The translations under genes and the position numbers were made by a program. This document shows positions 11,076 through 22,905 of a stretch of DNA of 64,000 nucleotides, one piece after another (position 1 is the first letter of the stretch; every line of letters begins with the position of its first letter). The notes under the pieces were generated by a model that saw only the letters and a program-made list of their open reading frames with translations, had not been told where the DNA came from and did not search any database. This stretch comes from Paraphysomonas bandaiensis (lineage: Eukaryota; Chrysophyceae), in NCBI GenBank assembly GCA_965644295.1, contig CBFFRP010000263.1, positions 496,001 through 560,000 on the forward strand, given 5' to 3'.

Positions 11076-11468
11076 TTAAACTTATTCTATTATGAAGTAA
11101 TTCATTCGATTATGTTAGTGTTGTTAAAGTATGATATACTCCAACACACTCATATATATATATATAGATAGATAGATGCCTATACAGAGTAGAGGTGAGC
11201 ACATACAATTACCTTTCGGGAATGATTATTAACCAATCAATAATATTGAAATATATTATATAACATTTAATTGGTTAGAAATCCATAGAAAAACACTTCT
11301 TCATATTATACTGTACTGCTGTATATGTATGTATATGTATGTATGTGTACTGACTGTCTATGTACAGTGAAGTGTACAGAAAGGCGGTGTCTATGCCTAC
11401 ATGTACATACATATATATACATATATCATAATCATATTAACAAGATGCTATAAGATACATTACATCAC
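11076..11468. promoter_or_regulatory. Divergent promoter region, ankyrin gene / XPG
   Basis: A 393-bp gap between divergent starts. CTGCTGTA is at 11316-11323, about 150 bp before the XPG start. A TA-rich microsatellite (atatatatatatag) lies near 11155 and a gtatgtat run near 11325. Confidence 0.4.
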
Positions 11469-14400
11469 ATGGGTGTTAAAGGATTATGGGAGTTACTTTC
11501 CCCAGTAGGAAGAAGAGTAAGTATTGAAACATTAGATGGAAAGGTATATATATTCCTTCTTCTATCTATTAATAGTAGTACTCATAGTTATCATTACTAG
11601 ATACTTGCTATAGATGCTAGTATATGGATAACACAATTTTTAAAAGCTATGAGAGATGAAGAAGGAAGAGTTGTAAAAAATGCTCATCTTATTGGTACAT
11701 TACGCCGTATATTGAAGGTAAGAAAAGGGACATAGTATGAGGGTTAGATGTAACATTATACAGTTATTATTCAATAAAATTCGACCTGTGTTTGTGTTTG
11801 ATGGACAAACACCACAACTTAAGATTCAAACAATTCGTGCTCGGCGTGCAATGAGAGAACGTCAGGTAATACCACGACATTATCTAAGTAGAATTGCAAT
11901 ATTTCACTGTGCTGCTACTGTCCTCTTATGTGTGTTGCCCAGGAAGTCAACTTGAAGAAAGTGGCTGAGAAAATATTACTTGCGAAGATGAAGAAACATA
12001 TTCTATCTAAAGCTGCGGGCGAAGAGAGCAGTAGCAGTAGTTCAAACGCAAAGTATGCTCCTGGGTTTCAGCCTTTGCCTAGCACCAGTAGCAACGCCGT
12101 GACAGGCTCAGAATCGAAGGGATCTTCTGGAGGTAGGACAGGAAAGTTGGTAGATACATTGTTTATGTTTGGATGCATATATAGTTGAGTGTGGTGGGTG
12201 GTATACGCAGCAGCTACATATATGTGTGCTCGTTTTCATTTTCTTAGCGACAGGAGGTGACAAAGAAGAATCTGAGTCTGAGGAATGGGAGGAGGGCTAC
12301 TACGAGATGCATGACAAACCACTGGATAGTTCAAGTGATGAAGAGCAGGATGCCTGGGTATTACCAGATGATACGCGAGACATAGATGTCGATACCTTGG
12401 CGGCCCTACCCCTTAATATGCGTAAACACGTAATTGAAGATGCAAGGTAGTATATCTGTGCCACTTCATAGGATATATTCCACGCTTCTACATTTGGGCA
12501 AAGCATATATTAGAATTGTGCTATTCTACTGTTGCACCATTGCCTTTTAATATTTTTTCAGAAAAAGGGAGGGACGTCGCAAAAGGTCTAACTATATGCC
12601 AGTTGCCAGTAACCCGCAATTGTATTCTCAGACCCAGGTGGCTAATTTTCTGCGAACCAGGTGGATATAGTGATTTTGCAATTTAGTGCACATGGGATAT
12701 CATAGGACACGTGTACAACTTATATGCGTCATAAGTAGATACACTCTGCTTTATTTGCTATACGTGCACATTTCAATACGTGTTTTTGTAGCAAGCTGAA
12801 CCAAGTTATTGTGAAGACCCAAGAGTATTCAGACAGTATGAATGATGATGGGGGACGAGGCATATCTGCGGATGGAAGCAGACGATACATTTATCAATCT
12901 GGCCCCATGGATAATGCTGTGGTGAGGTGCACAGATAGTGGAACAGCGGTGGAAGAGAATACTCCTGGTCATAAGACACACAGGCGGATGGTTAGAGACG
13001 ATGATAGCGACGAGGATGGCCACTCTCCGGTTGAAGGAGGGGGATTTTTTATTGACGAAGATGAATCGTCTAGATATAAGGCTGACGAGACAAAACGTGA
13101 AAGTGAAGTGGGACTACACGCAGTTGGCGAGATTCACGATGGTGATGATGTCCGCACAGACGCAGTGGAAGAGGATAAGCATGAAATTTTGTTGAGAAGG
13201 ACAGGATTTGGAGAAAGCGAGGATGATATTAAGATAGGGCCGGAACAATATAAAGATGCAGTAAGTGTAGCCGAAATTGGAGGAAGGAATGAAACTAACG
13301 AGGTACATACAAAGGAGAAAAGTAGTGCTGACTGGGAGTGTCTTAAATGTACGTTTTTTAATCGGCCGCATGAGACTGTGTGTGGTCTTTGTGGATCTCT
13401 CAAAGAGTCACGTCCTGGTAGACTACCTTCTACTTCCAGTGGTATAGAGGAAGCTTCTTCTCAGCCAATAATTAGCACTTCCAAGCATAGTCCCACTGGA
13501 GAGGTATCTGAAGAATCTGACGGAGAGTGGGAGGATAATGACTACTCTGATCCACCTTCATCGCCCCCTGTGGGGACTGATGTGAATCCCGAGATATCAT
13601 TGACTTCTAAAAATACACTGGACGTTGACCTTGTGATGCGTGCTGTATCTTCCGCCAGTGGAATGGGAGATTGGGCAGGGCGGGCGGTACGTAAGGCGCT
13701 TCAGGGACGGGATCTGGCACCCGCTGTCTCCTCGAAATCCTCATCAAATACTACTGCGGTGGGTACTCGAAATACAGTGCAAGAGAACCAGGAAAAGGAG
13801 ACGAGATTTCCTCACCTCTTCAACCAAAGCAGTGGTTCTCCAGTATCGGCAGCTGTATGTCAAAACCAAGTGCAATGGGATGACGATAGCACTGGATTTA
13901 TGTTTGATGGGGCCATGGGGGGATATGCAAGTGGTGATGGAGATGACAGCATCGCTGTGCGCAGGGCATTGAGAGACACTGAGGTATTCCACGAAGCATA
14001 ATATATGTAGTTTATGTGTAGTTATGTGTGGAATGGGTTTTCAATATAATATCTATCGTGATGATGAATTGTAATTGTTTGATAAGGGGCTCACAAGCGA
14101 GATGGTTGAAGACATAAAGGCTCTGCTGACTGCATTTGACATACCCTTTATAACTGCTCCTTTTGAAGCTGAGGCACAGTGCGCTTTCTTGGAGCAGGTA
14201 CGAAAGTTTCATACGTGTGATATAACAAATGGCGAATTGTATACGTAGCGAGTGTGCTTGAAGCATACTTGTGAACGTAAAAGTAGACTGCTCGATATCA
14301 CAGTTCCTGCTAGATGTTGTCACTGATATTGCGTTCACATTGTTTTGTCGTAGGCTGGACTGGTGGATGGTGTTGTGACAGAAGACAGTGACGTTTTTTT

Positions 14401-15663
14401 ATTTGGAGCGAGATGTGTCTATCGGCATATATTCGATGAAAAGCGGTATGTTGAAGCCTACCTTTCCGAGGATATTCGCAGAGACCTTGGGGTATCTCGC
14501 AGTGATCTCATAGCGATGGCGTATCTTCTTGGGTCCGACTATACAGAAGGTGTGAAGGGAATTGGCATTGTTAACGCCATGGAGATTGTTGATGTGTTCG
14601 GTACCAAGCAGAGTTACGAAACGAAATCTGTGAAGAGAAAACGGTCTCGACGGGATAATATATCTCCTGCGGGAGGTTTTTTTTCGTCCTCGGATGGGGA
14701 ACTAGTATCACGAGTGGTGGAAGACAACAGTGACGATCAGCGGATGCTGAAAGACGCATTGGATCTTCTAGGTCGGTTCAAGCAGTGGTTATTGGAAGGG
14801 TTTGATTTTACCACTGTGAGAGGATTTTCTTGTCAGTCTGTGTGTAAGAAGAGGAGACGATTATCAAAAGGTAAAACAAGGTGTCAGGAGCGTTTGCGAC
14901 GAAAAGAGAAAAGTACATTGAGTAAAACTGAGCGTGATGGGGATTCTGAGGAGTCCAACAGTCCATGTGAGTGGTCTGTTGGCTCCAGCGATGACGATAG
15001 GGACGAAGTAGCCAATACGAAACTGGTATTACCTATAATACTATAGTTTAAATGTTCTGAGTAATATCGTTGTATACGCCTACAGAAAGAGTTCAGTCGT
15101 CGTCATAAGGCTGCCAAGTCATCATGGAGTGTCAAGGAGAGTTTTCCAGATACAAAGGTGGCGGAGGCATATCTCCATCCACAGGTACAGCTGTTTGCAT
15201 GTATTGTACGGAAGTATGTAATTAGAATCCGATGAACCAGGTAAATCAATCAACGGATTCGTTTTCGTTCAAAGCACCACAGCTTTTTAAGGTCAGGAAG
15301 TATTGCTCCGATATAATGGGGTGGACTGATGACGAGGTTAGTAATACTGCGAAACGTGAGACATTAATACCTAAGCTTTCTTTTTCTGTATATAGATTAC
15401 AAGCAAAGTGAATCCTGTGATTAAAAAATGTGTATCAGAGACATCATCGCAGGTTAGATGCACGTATCTTTCTTCGTTACTATCTATCTAATCTCTCTGT
15501 GTTTCAGCCAAGAATAGACAGTTTTTACGTCTCTTATCACGACAACTCGAAGTTTGCAACAATTAGAAGCAACAGATTGCGTAACGCAGTTGAGCATGTG
15601 CGGAACCGGACTAGCATTCCCACCACAGACGACTCATCTGCTATTGGGAGTCGTGCGAAATAG
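11469..15663 (+). CDS. ERCC5: XPG/Rad2-type DNA repair endonuclease
   Basis: Structure-specific 3' endonuclease of nucleotide excision repair. Thirteen exons fit in frame: 11469-11543, 11601-11717, 11764-11865, 11943-12132, 12248-12446, 12562-12660, 12792-13983, 14087-14197, 14354-15025, 15086-15184, 15226-15336, 15396-15452 and 15508-15663; 1059 residues (human about 1186). The N region opens [15 protein letters not shown] and has catalytic Asp in LAIDASIW and FVFDGQTP. The I region has [10 protein letters not shown] and [10 protein letters not shown], then [12 protein letters not shown] of the helix-two-turn-helix. The [13 protein letters not shown] block before the spacer and the PIP box QPRIDSFY near the C-terminus are XPG-specific, separating it from FEN1 and EXO1. 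The acidic spacer carries a RanBP2/NZF zinc finger, WECLKC...CGLC, near 13334-13402. Everything needed for activity is present. Confidence 0.93.
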
Positions 15664-16299
15664 CGAAGTTATAGAAATGGGCATGTTCAGTGCAAGATGC
15701 TAATAACTCGAATGTATTCATGTAATCTACAGATTTTGTAATAATTATGTTGGCGGTACCAACTAGTACGTATTTAGCGGACGTAATTTATGGAGAATTT
15801 CTTTAAAATATTGAAATATGCATTTCATTCCCATTCTAACAGTATGTAGCATGATTCAGAGTGTTACAATTGGTCATTTGATTGCAGTTGATATATAAGT
15901 AAACCTTAAACACTTGCTTCGTTGCACACTATGTACTTCCAAGAAATAAATACGTAAGATATTCACGAATGTGAATTTGACTAGTGTGCCGCCGCTGTTG
16001 TGAGCGAGATAACACACCAGCACACATGAGACCGCGTTTTAAAACGTATAAATAGTAGAGGGGATTTTTCAAACACATCAACCATTTTTTATCATATCAC
16101 ATTCACTTTGGCCTCTTATCAAGCAATAACAACAACTGAGATGTCGTTACAACAACATTTATAACAGGTGCGACAAGCGTAACAGTAATGTTGTTTTGTT
16201 GAATATAAAATATTGCATATTAGAGGGCATAACGGCCATATTCTACAATGCTCTTGTGTGTCGTAAGTAAATCACAACACATTTAGAAGCTTAATTCCT
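15664..16299. other. Convergent intergenic region
   Basis: Downstream sequence of XPG and of the minus-strand RBR gene. No frame, RNA gene or repeat is recognisable. Confidence 0.5.
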
Positions 16300-17327
16300 T
16301 CACCTTACAATGATTCTGGTATCACCGTGTAGAATATCCTCCTCAGTAAATCCACAATTCCTGATGGACGGGTACTTGTCTCGCAGCAGGCGATAGGCAT
16401 CTTGGCCAATATTGCGATAAGCACGACGGAGGAAGGATATGGTCCTGATACGAGACAGAAACTCCACACAAACGTCATCATCTTCCGTGGTCCACCTGTT
16501 ATCTATTTCTCCGATTTGTGTCAAATACATGGGACAGCGATTGGGGTTGTATTCCCACCCTTCATTGTGAGAATATATGTTGCCAGCAGGGTCACTCTTA
16601 TCACACATTGCTACCGATAGCCCGCAGACATAGCAGTAGGATTGCTGGCAATTAGCGCATACCATGTGAGTGCATGCATCATCTTTTCGTCCCCGCAAAC
16701 GGCATTCAGGATTCGGGCAAACAACCCCAGTGCCATCGGCAAGTGCATCTGTACATAGAATAAGTGGAAATGCCCCCAAACAACTGTAAACATACCATCA
16801 AATTGCTTTTTGAGTGGTGCTAACTCTGCGCATTGAAAGTGGTATAACATGGACCTCTCACTGTCTGGGTTATTGAAGTCATCATCATTGTATGCATCAG
16901 TGACTGCTACATCACAATCCTTCTTGCAGTGAATGCAGGACACCTTCTCACATTCTTTTGCATTACACCTAAAGAATAATGCACCTTCTGAGTTACGTGG
17001 CCATATCTCAAAATAAGAGCAATGAGGGCATTCTACCACTTGATCATCTTCACCTGCCATTGATTTCACTGAATTATTAAGAAACACTTGTAATTGTTTC
17101 TTATTTAATTGTCTTTCAAATACAGGAGGATGAATATTTACATGACATTGCATGCATTTAACAGGTATGAGATTCACAGGATCGCTCATGATCATATTGA
17201 CATAATTCGGGACACAATCAGGACATATATGATGATTTTGAGGACATGATACCCCCCCATGATCTCTGTCAATCTCTTCTTGACATATAAAACATACTAC
17301 TGTTGTCTTCTTATCTTTATCTGACAT
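16300..17327 (-). CDS. RBR-type (RING-IBR-RING) E3 ubiquitin ligase-like protein
   Basis: Two exons, 17327-16796 and 16748-16300, with a 47-nt phase 1 intron; 326 residues. The N-terminal zinc module is CFICQEEIDRDHGGVSC then HHICPDC and CMQC (RING1-like). The middle has CPHCSYFE ... CNAKEC ... CIHCKKDC (IBR-like). The third module is CPNPECRLRGRKDDACTHMV then CANCQQSYCYVCGL, the layout of the Rcat domain, whose active-site Cys accepts ubiquitin as a thioester. The Cys in DACTHMV is the likely catalytic one by comparison with the family; this is inference. The C-terminal 120 residues are helical with another Cys/His-poor region. Small RBR proteins of this form occur in many protists. Substrate unknown. 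Confidence 0.82.
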
Positions 17328-17829
17328 GATGAAGTGATTTAGATGAGAGTGTTATGAGTGTTATATATGAAATATGGATGTGTGCTGTGTATGTATGTAT
17401 GTAGGTAGGTAGTGAAGTAGGATTTTAGGATGAAGCAAGAAAAAATCCGGACATTTCCTCAATACATTTCTAGATATAGAGAACATGATATACTGTATAC
17501 TGTGATATACAGCAGTGCGGGATATCTATTGCATTTACACGGTCCACCGTAACCCGGTAGATTGCTGCTGGTATATACTGTAGGTACCACTATACATGTA
17601 CGTGTACTATGATACAGCTGATATGAGTTCAAGTATCGGCATCCTTTGTATATTTTGGTTCTAATATTGAGTCAACAATTATATGTATTACAGCCGTATT
17701 TGTATATCAGTAATATAGAGGATTTTTGCTTCAATTTATTTCCGAAAAATAAGATGCTGACTGGTATACTATATCCACATCTCTCTATATATTACACAGT
17801 AAATCATATAGATAACAATACATCATATC
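17328..17829. promoter_or_regulatory. Divergent promoter region, RBR ligase / hydrolase
   Basis: A 502-bp gap between divergent starts. TACAGCAG, the complement of CTGCTGTA, is at 17508-17515, about 180 bp before the RBR start. A gtatgtatgtatgtaggtag run lies near 17388. Confidence 0.4.
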
Positions 17830-18489
17830 ATGTCACTTAAACGTAAAGCTATCAATCAACTCCAACCATTAAATAACAAGAATACAAACAATAGAGAAGA
17901 CAGAAAGATTCTTGTCATACTGCCAGGTGCATCTGGAAAACTCTCCAAATGTATGATTGATAAACTAATACCATTATTAAGAAATCATTATGAAGTACGA
18001 ATACTTGAGTCTAAATGGAAAGGATGGAATCCAATGTCGTCATCTAATATACAGAAAGTTTTAGATATATGTCCATCAGAAGGTGTATGGTATGTTCTTG
18101 GTAATAGCTTTGGATGTCGCGTTGCTTGCTCATTATATTCTAGTAATTCATTCGTTTGCCCACCAGCGAAGGTGATATTGTGTGGGTATCCAATGTATGG
18201 ACCGAAAGGCACAGAGGAACGAGTTGAATGCATACAGTCCTTACCAGAGGGTACAGAAGTACTCTGTATAAGTGGTTCAAAAGACGAATTCCTTGGGAGA
18301 GGCCCTGATCGTATATTGACTGGAAAGAAACTGTATGAGCATGTGATTCGAGGTATGCCTTGTCGTGAGACAACAAGAGTCCATATTCTAGATGGAGGAG
18401 GGCATGGCGTGCTGGATGTTCCCAGTAAGCTCCAATCTGAAGCTGTCAACACTGTTCTACAGTGGATTGTCAATTTTACTCAAGAATAA
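17830..18489 (+). CDS. Small alpha/beta hydrolase, TEX30/KANL3-like
   Basis: Single exon, 219 residues, the normal size for the TEX30/KANSL3-type (dienelactone-hydrolase-like) alpha/beta hydrolases. The fold signature is visible: ILVILPGASG as the first core strand and oxyanion region, the nucleophile elbow LGNSFGCR with Ser93, the acid in CISGSKDEFLG, and the catalytic His in DGGGHGVLD. All three catalytic residues are in the expected order, so enzymatic activity is likely, though substrates for this family are largely unknown. No signal peptide; expected in the cytosol or nucleus. The basic, Asn-rich first 25 residues are variable in the family. Confidence 0.85.
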   Translation: MSLKRKAINQLQPLNNKNTNNREDRKILVILPGASGKLSKCMIDKLIPLLRNHYEVRILESKWKGWNPMSSSNIQKVLDICPSEGVWYVLGNSFGCRVACSLYSSNSFVCPPAKVILCGYPMYGPKGTEERVECIQSLPEGTEVLCISGSKDEFLGRGPDRILTGKKLYEHVIRGMPCRETTRVHILDGGGHGVLDVPSKLQSEAVNTVLQWIVNFTQE

Positions 18490-19051
18490 GTGCTTTGTGA
18501 CATTTTACTGTAGTTATCATGCAGCAGATTGTGTCCTCATTATATTAATTCATTAGTTTAGATTAACAAGTGATATTGTAAAATTCGAGATCACGTGCTA
18601 GCCAACAGCAAGAAATATCGGAAGTCACTGAATTGCTATATCTTTATCTCGTCTTTCTAATAATTCCTTAATGTAATTTCACTTCTCATGGGCTTTTACC
18701 TGCATGAATATGTCTCCTCCAAATAATACTTTCTACATATTACATCTAATATATCCTGTGTTGTATGATTTCTCGCTCTGCATATGCAGTACGCTATACC
18801 TAATAATAAGTTGAACACCACATCGGTCAAGACCTCTCAGTAATAGCTTGTATTACTAAGATGAATTAAGTAAGTGAGCAGAGTATATCAAAAGCGCATC
18901 ATTATTATGAGTGTTCAAACACCTTCATAACGGAGGGTGCATTAATAGCCCAACCACATAAATGTCATCAGTGATGACGTCGAGGAAAACTAGTATAATT
19001 GTTGAACCACTCGGTTAACAACACGATATACACGACAATAGAACTGACGAT
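18490..19051. other. Convergent intergenic region
   Basis: Downstream of the hydrolase and of the minus-strand TKL kinase. AT-rich with no recognisable feature. Confidence 0.5.
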
Positions 19052-20794
19052 CTAAACGAAGTCAATGCCGTGCAATTTCTGGGGCACACCCTGCACATCT
19101 TGCTTCTGCTGCAACGGGTTGAATGCCTGGCTCGAGCCACCCACATTGCTAGATGTGACTAGTCTAGTGCGTGGTTTCCCGCGAATACATGAGATGGTAA
19201 TGACATAAAAAAGGAACGCAGACACAACCGTTAGAGAAATCCCAGTAATCTCACTTTTCTTGGCAATACATTCCACAATCGATGCGATCATAAACAACAG
19301 CGATAGTGCGAGCAGATACGGCTGCATTTTACTGCATCGAACCTCGTCCGGAACACAGGTGGCATTAACCATCGTCAATATTCTATTCTTGAGAGATGTC
19401 TCTTCTGCTAGAATGAGTGCGTCCAGCTGAGAAATAACCTCAGAAAAAAGAGGCCTCTGGGTCATATCCTCGTGCCAACACCGTTGGAGAAGGGCCGTGA
19501 AGGCCTTAGGCCACTTGCGATCACAACGCGGCCTCTCACCGCCCATCACTACATTCTCCATATATGTCCGGCGACCCAATCCGGAAAAAGGAACACGACC
19601 CTTTGTTATTTGCCACAGGATAATCCCAAAGCTGTACACATCAACTGACTGATTGTAGGGCTTACCCAGGGCTACCTCAGGCGCCATGTATCTAAGAGTA
19701 CCTGTGTTTCCCGTCATCGCATAGGTCTCGCAGATACCTTTTCCACGCTGCTTGGAGCGAACAACAGAACAGAGGCCAAAGTCAAAAAGTTTAATCATCC
19801 CATCATTCGTGAATCCGATATTGTCTGGCTTTAGATCTCGGTGTATGATTGATATCGCATCATGCCAGTGAAAGTGGAGATAGTCTAGAGCTCCAGCCAT
19901 CGACCGCCCAAGACGGAGTGCATCCAGGTAACTGAAGTGTTTCCTCCAGCTCCGCTGGTCCTTATCCACCCGCACACCCAGCGCGTGAGAAAGCGACCCC
20001 CCATCCAGCAACTCCAGAACTAAAAACCGGCGAGGTTGGTAACCGGATCCTAGAAATCGCACAATATGTGGATGTCTGATACGACTCAGCACACTAGCTT
20101 CTGTCTCAAACTCAGCCACCGCTACAGGAGAGGCTATCCGGTCGGCCTTTATTAACTTTAATATAACTGGTTTGTCACCCCATCTCGCAGTATAAATGTG
20201 GCAACTCGAACTGTCAATACGGTGCTCAACATGGGTAAACGTAGTCCAGGGCAAGTTCGTTGCAACACAGTTCGCTTCAGGCAATCTATCCACGCGCACA
20301 CGAAATCCTTCATACAATTGGTCTTCTGAAATATGTGACCGCAACTCTAATCCCATATTTGAAGTTGCAGTTTCATTAGTATTTCCTATCTTCTCGTCAT
20401 TGCTGTTTGGCGGCAGCTGCGGCCGTCGACCGTTCTCCATACTCGCACAGAAGTCAAAAAGCGGGAAAACAAATATATTCACAACATTTAATGCCAAGAA
20501 CACAGCTTCACCATCAAAGCCAGCAAATACTACAAGTAATACTCGAGCAATTGTAAATGCAAATAGAGCAGCATCACATATTAAAATTGTTTTTTCCAAA
20601 CGAGCACCACAACATGCTAATGCCGCACATGAGAGACTAAGTAAAGTATATCCAAATCCTTGACGCATTTCAAATTGAACTTGTGTTGATGTACCAACTG
20701 AAAAGTCCTCATACAATATCTCTATAGTGTAGAATACTATCAATAGTATATACAATAACACCCTTAGGCGAATGTAATTAATATATATTCCCAT
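19052..20794 (-). CDS. Membrane-anchored TKL-type protein kinase
   Basis: Single exon, 580 residues. Three or four hydrophobic segments fill residues about 8-120 (for example LLYILLIVFYTIEIL and VFLALNVVNIFVFPLF). The kinase domain follows at about 185-470 and two more hydrophobic segments lie near 495-545 (LALSLLFMIASIV, VVSAFLFYVITISCI). Catalytic motifs are complete: Lys in VILKLIK, IIHRDLKPDN, LFDFG, MAPEVALG, and DVYSFGIILW, which is typical of tyrosine-kinase-like (RAF/MLK-type) Ser/Thr kinases. The glycine loop is poor (IDSSSCHIY in place of GxGxxG), so ATP binding may be unusual. Multispan TKL kinases are abundant in oomycetes and related protists. The topology, with the kinase between two membrane clusters, is read from hydrophobicity alone. 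Confidence 0.85.
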   Translation of the reverse strand: MGIYINYIRLRVLLYILLIVFYTIEILYEDFSVGTSTQVQFEMRQGFGYTLLSLSCAALACCGARLEKTILICDAALFAFTIARVLLVVFAGFDGEAVFLALNVVNIFVFPLFDFCASMENGRRPQLPPNSNDEKIGNTNETATSNMGLELRSHISEDQLYEGFRVRVDRLPEANCVATNLPWTTFTHVEHRIDSSSCHIYTARWGDKPVILKLIKADRIASPVAVAEFETEASVLSRIRHPHIVRFLGSGYQPRRFLVLELLDGGSLSHALGVRVDKDQRSWRKHFSYLDALRLGRSMAGALDYLHFHWHDAISIIHRDLKPDNIGFTNDGMIKLFDFGLCSVVRSKQRGKGICETYAMTGNTGTLRYMAPEVALGKPYNQSVDVYSFGIILWQITKGRVPFSGLGRRTYMENVVMGGERPRCDRKWPKAFTALLQRCWHEDMTQRPLFSEVISQLDALILAEETSLKNRILTMVNATCVPDEVRCSKMQPYLLALSLLFMIASIVECIAKKSEITGISLTVVSAFLFYVITISCIRGKPRTRLVTSSNVGGSSQAFNPLQQKQDVQGVPQKLHGIDFV

Positions 20795-22400
20795 TGATAT
20801 TATTCACTACAAAATCAGAGTGAATTAAAAATATCTTATATTCATTATATTAAACTATCTCAGTTACTCTATATTTGATAACAATCATATATATATGTAT
20901 ATACATGACAAGTGATGGTGGTTTGGTCAGTTGTCCATGTTGCTTGTATATATACCATACAGTACCTCCCATATATACCTATACATACACCAACCCTCAC
21001 CCTACCATGAGGGGGGGCGTATGTTGTGTAAAATTTACAGCCTCTAAAAAATTGAAATATTTTCATATATAGAGTTGACAGTATTGTAATTTTAGGGGAC
21101 GAATTTGTGGTGCTGAGATGTTTGTTCTTTTTTTCGTTTTTTTTTGGAAGAAAGTATCAGTATGTAGAAATTCCTGTGTGTATGGAGGTACGACATAGTT
21201 AGATAGTAAATGGGCGCACCGTACCTTGTACGCACCAACTGCTGTACTGACTTGTGTACATATCGTACATAGAGACTGCAGTGCATCAGTACATACTGGA
21301 CATACACTGTACATATGAACATACTGTACCATATCTACATATCCATCTAACATACTCATCTCACTACTCCATACATATATATATATATATACATCACACA
21401 TCATAACTCTACATATAACTCTATCTATCATCAACCCAATAAACAAACCTCTATACAGCAACATAACCACATCATAACAAGGCGTATACATTCATATCCA
21501 TTCAAGTAAATATTCACTACAGCACATAGTCTGATAGCAACAGTAGAATAACTCAATAGCACTAACTTCAAATCAATTCACTTACATCAATCGATCTTAC
21601 AGTTATGATGTTACACTCTGACACACAAACAAGAGTTTATATGATACAATTACATACTAACTTCAGTACTCTTCAACAACATATGCACTTGTAAAGCACA
21701 CTTATCAATCAAACCCACTTTTCCAGAGTGATGAATCTAAATTTAGAGTTTCTATACTTTCTTCGTACGGATGAATTCCACAAAGCAACAAAACACTAAA
21801 GGGCGCAGACGCATATGACTTTGCTCAGAGAAAATAAAATGACAGGGGGACCACTAATAATAACTGTGCTAGAATTGCTATGCTATGTTTTCTATTTTTT
21901 AGCTAGTTAGATTAATGGAACAGTGATGTATTTTGAAATGATTTGCAGTTACTTATTTCAATTTCTCAGGAAATTAATGTCCTGAGAACTGAAAAATTAA
22001 ATTTTTACTGCATATAAATTATATAGCATGGTCGATATAAGAATATATGACTCAAATAAAATGGCCGCACCTGTATCATTGTAGCACCGTAGCGTCAAGC
22101 TACAATCAGAACTCGGTGTTCATACCCTAGGTTGTATCACAGTTCTTGACTACAATCTATATTTTTTTGTCCCGATGTAGTTGTGGTTAGTTTTTACATA
22201 TTATAAGGAAGCCATATGCAGATACTAGAGGAAAGAGTAGCGATAGTGACAGAAATAATATTACACCTGTTCTTCCACTATGAAAACGACATAATTGCTG
22301 CCCCATTTTGTAGTGAAATCCATCACGAGAACATGAAGTATTACACCGTGAATACACCACATGTCCCTTTGTTGTGCGCAGTTTACCGTTAATTCTGTTT
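20795..22400. other. Intergenic region upstream of the TKL kinase
   Basis: About 1.6 kb with no supported gene. CTGCTGTA is at 21239-21246, about 445 bp before the kinase start. The region 21280-21400 is rich in tacatac/acatatg repeats. Open frames here are low-complexity shadows. Confidence 0.45.
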
Positions 22401-22905
22401 CCCTCAAGAACAAAGTAAGACTCGCACTTTTTCGTGGTGTTCTGGGGGATAGGTAACGGAGATATTTCTCCGGGAAACTAAAATGAGCAGCATATATAGT
22501 CAGCAGATAATTTTCTGTCCACTCATAGCTCATAGCCAAATGCTTGTGTGGTGTAAGGGACACTAATAAATATCACTTGTGTAGACGCCTACCTCAAGAT
22601 CGTCCAGGGTATTGGGCTGCCTGCTGTAGTCAAACATCCGGGCTGTTCACCTCAAGGACTCAAATCCTGAAGTCGGCAGATGTCAGGTATATCAACATTA
22701 TGCTTTCTCACTGCGTTTGCCTTGAGTGATAGAGCAAAAGTTGTTTCACCTTGGTGCTTGCGGTGAAGCACAAGCAGCTCTTGTAGCGTTAAATAGTAAG
22801 ATTTAAATAGTAAGATTATATCAGAGCTAAGCACCAGTTTGTTCAATTGCAATGCTACTTACTATTTCTGACTCTTAAACGCCTATTCCTAATAATAAGA
22901 CATTC
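22401..22905 (+). mobile_element. Short retroelement copy C (SINE-like)
   Basis: About 505 bp. It starts at CCCTCAAGAAC, the same 5' point as the copy at 47.7-48.1 kb in the opposite orientation. The two are similar through ACTCGCAC, GTGGTGTTCTGGGGGATA and ATCACTTGTGTAGACG, differ in the middle, and share the tail (CACCTTGGTGCTTGCGG ... GCGTTAAATAGTA ... AACGCCTATT ... AAGACATTCA). The tail is also that of the RNase H-bearing element at 45.6-47.7 kb. Possible eroded target duplication: AATTCTGTTT before and AATTCAAGTTT just after. The antisense frame at 22261-22563 that overlaps it is not treated as a gene. Confidence 0.7.

Noticed and set aside
22261-22563. 100-codon minus-strand frame, shared in part with 48.0 kb
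   Set aside because: It spans the head of short element C in antisense; the copy at 48.0 kb has a stop in the same stretch. The likeness is due to element homology.
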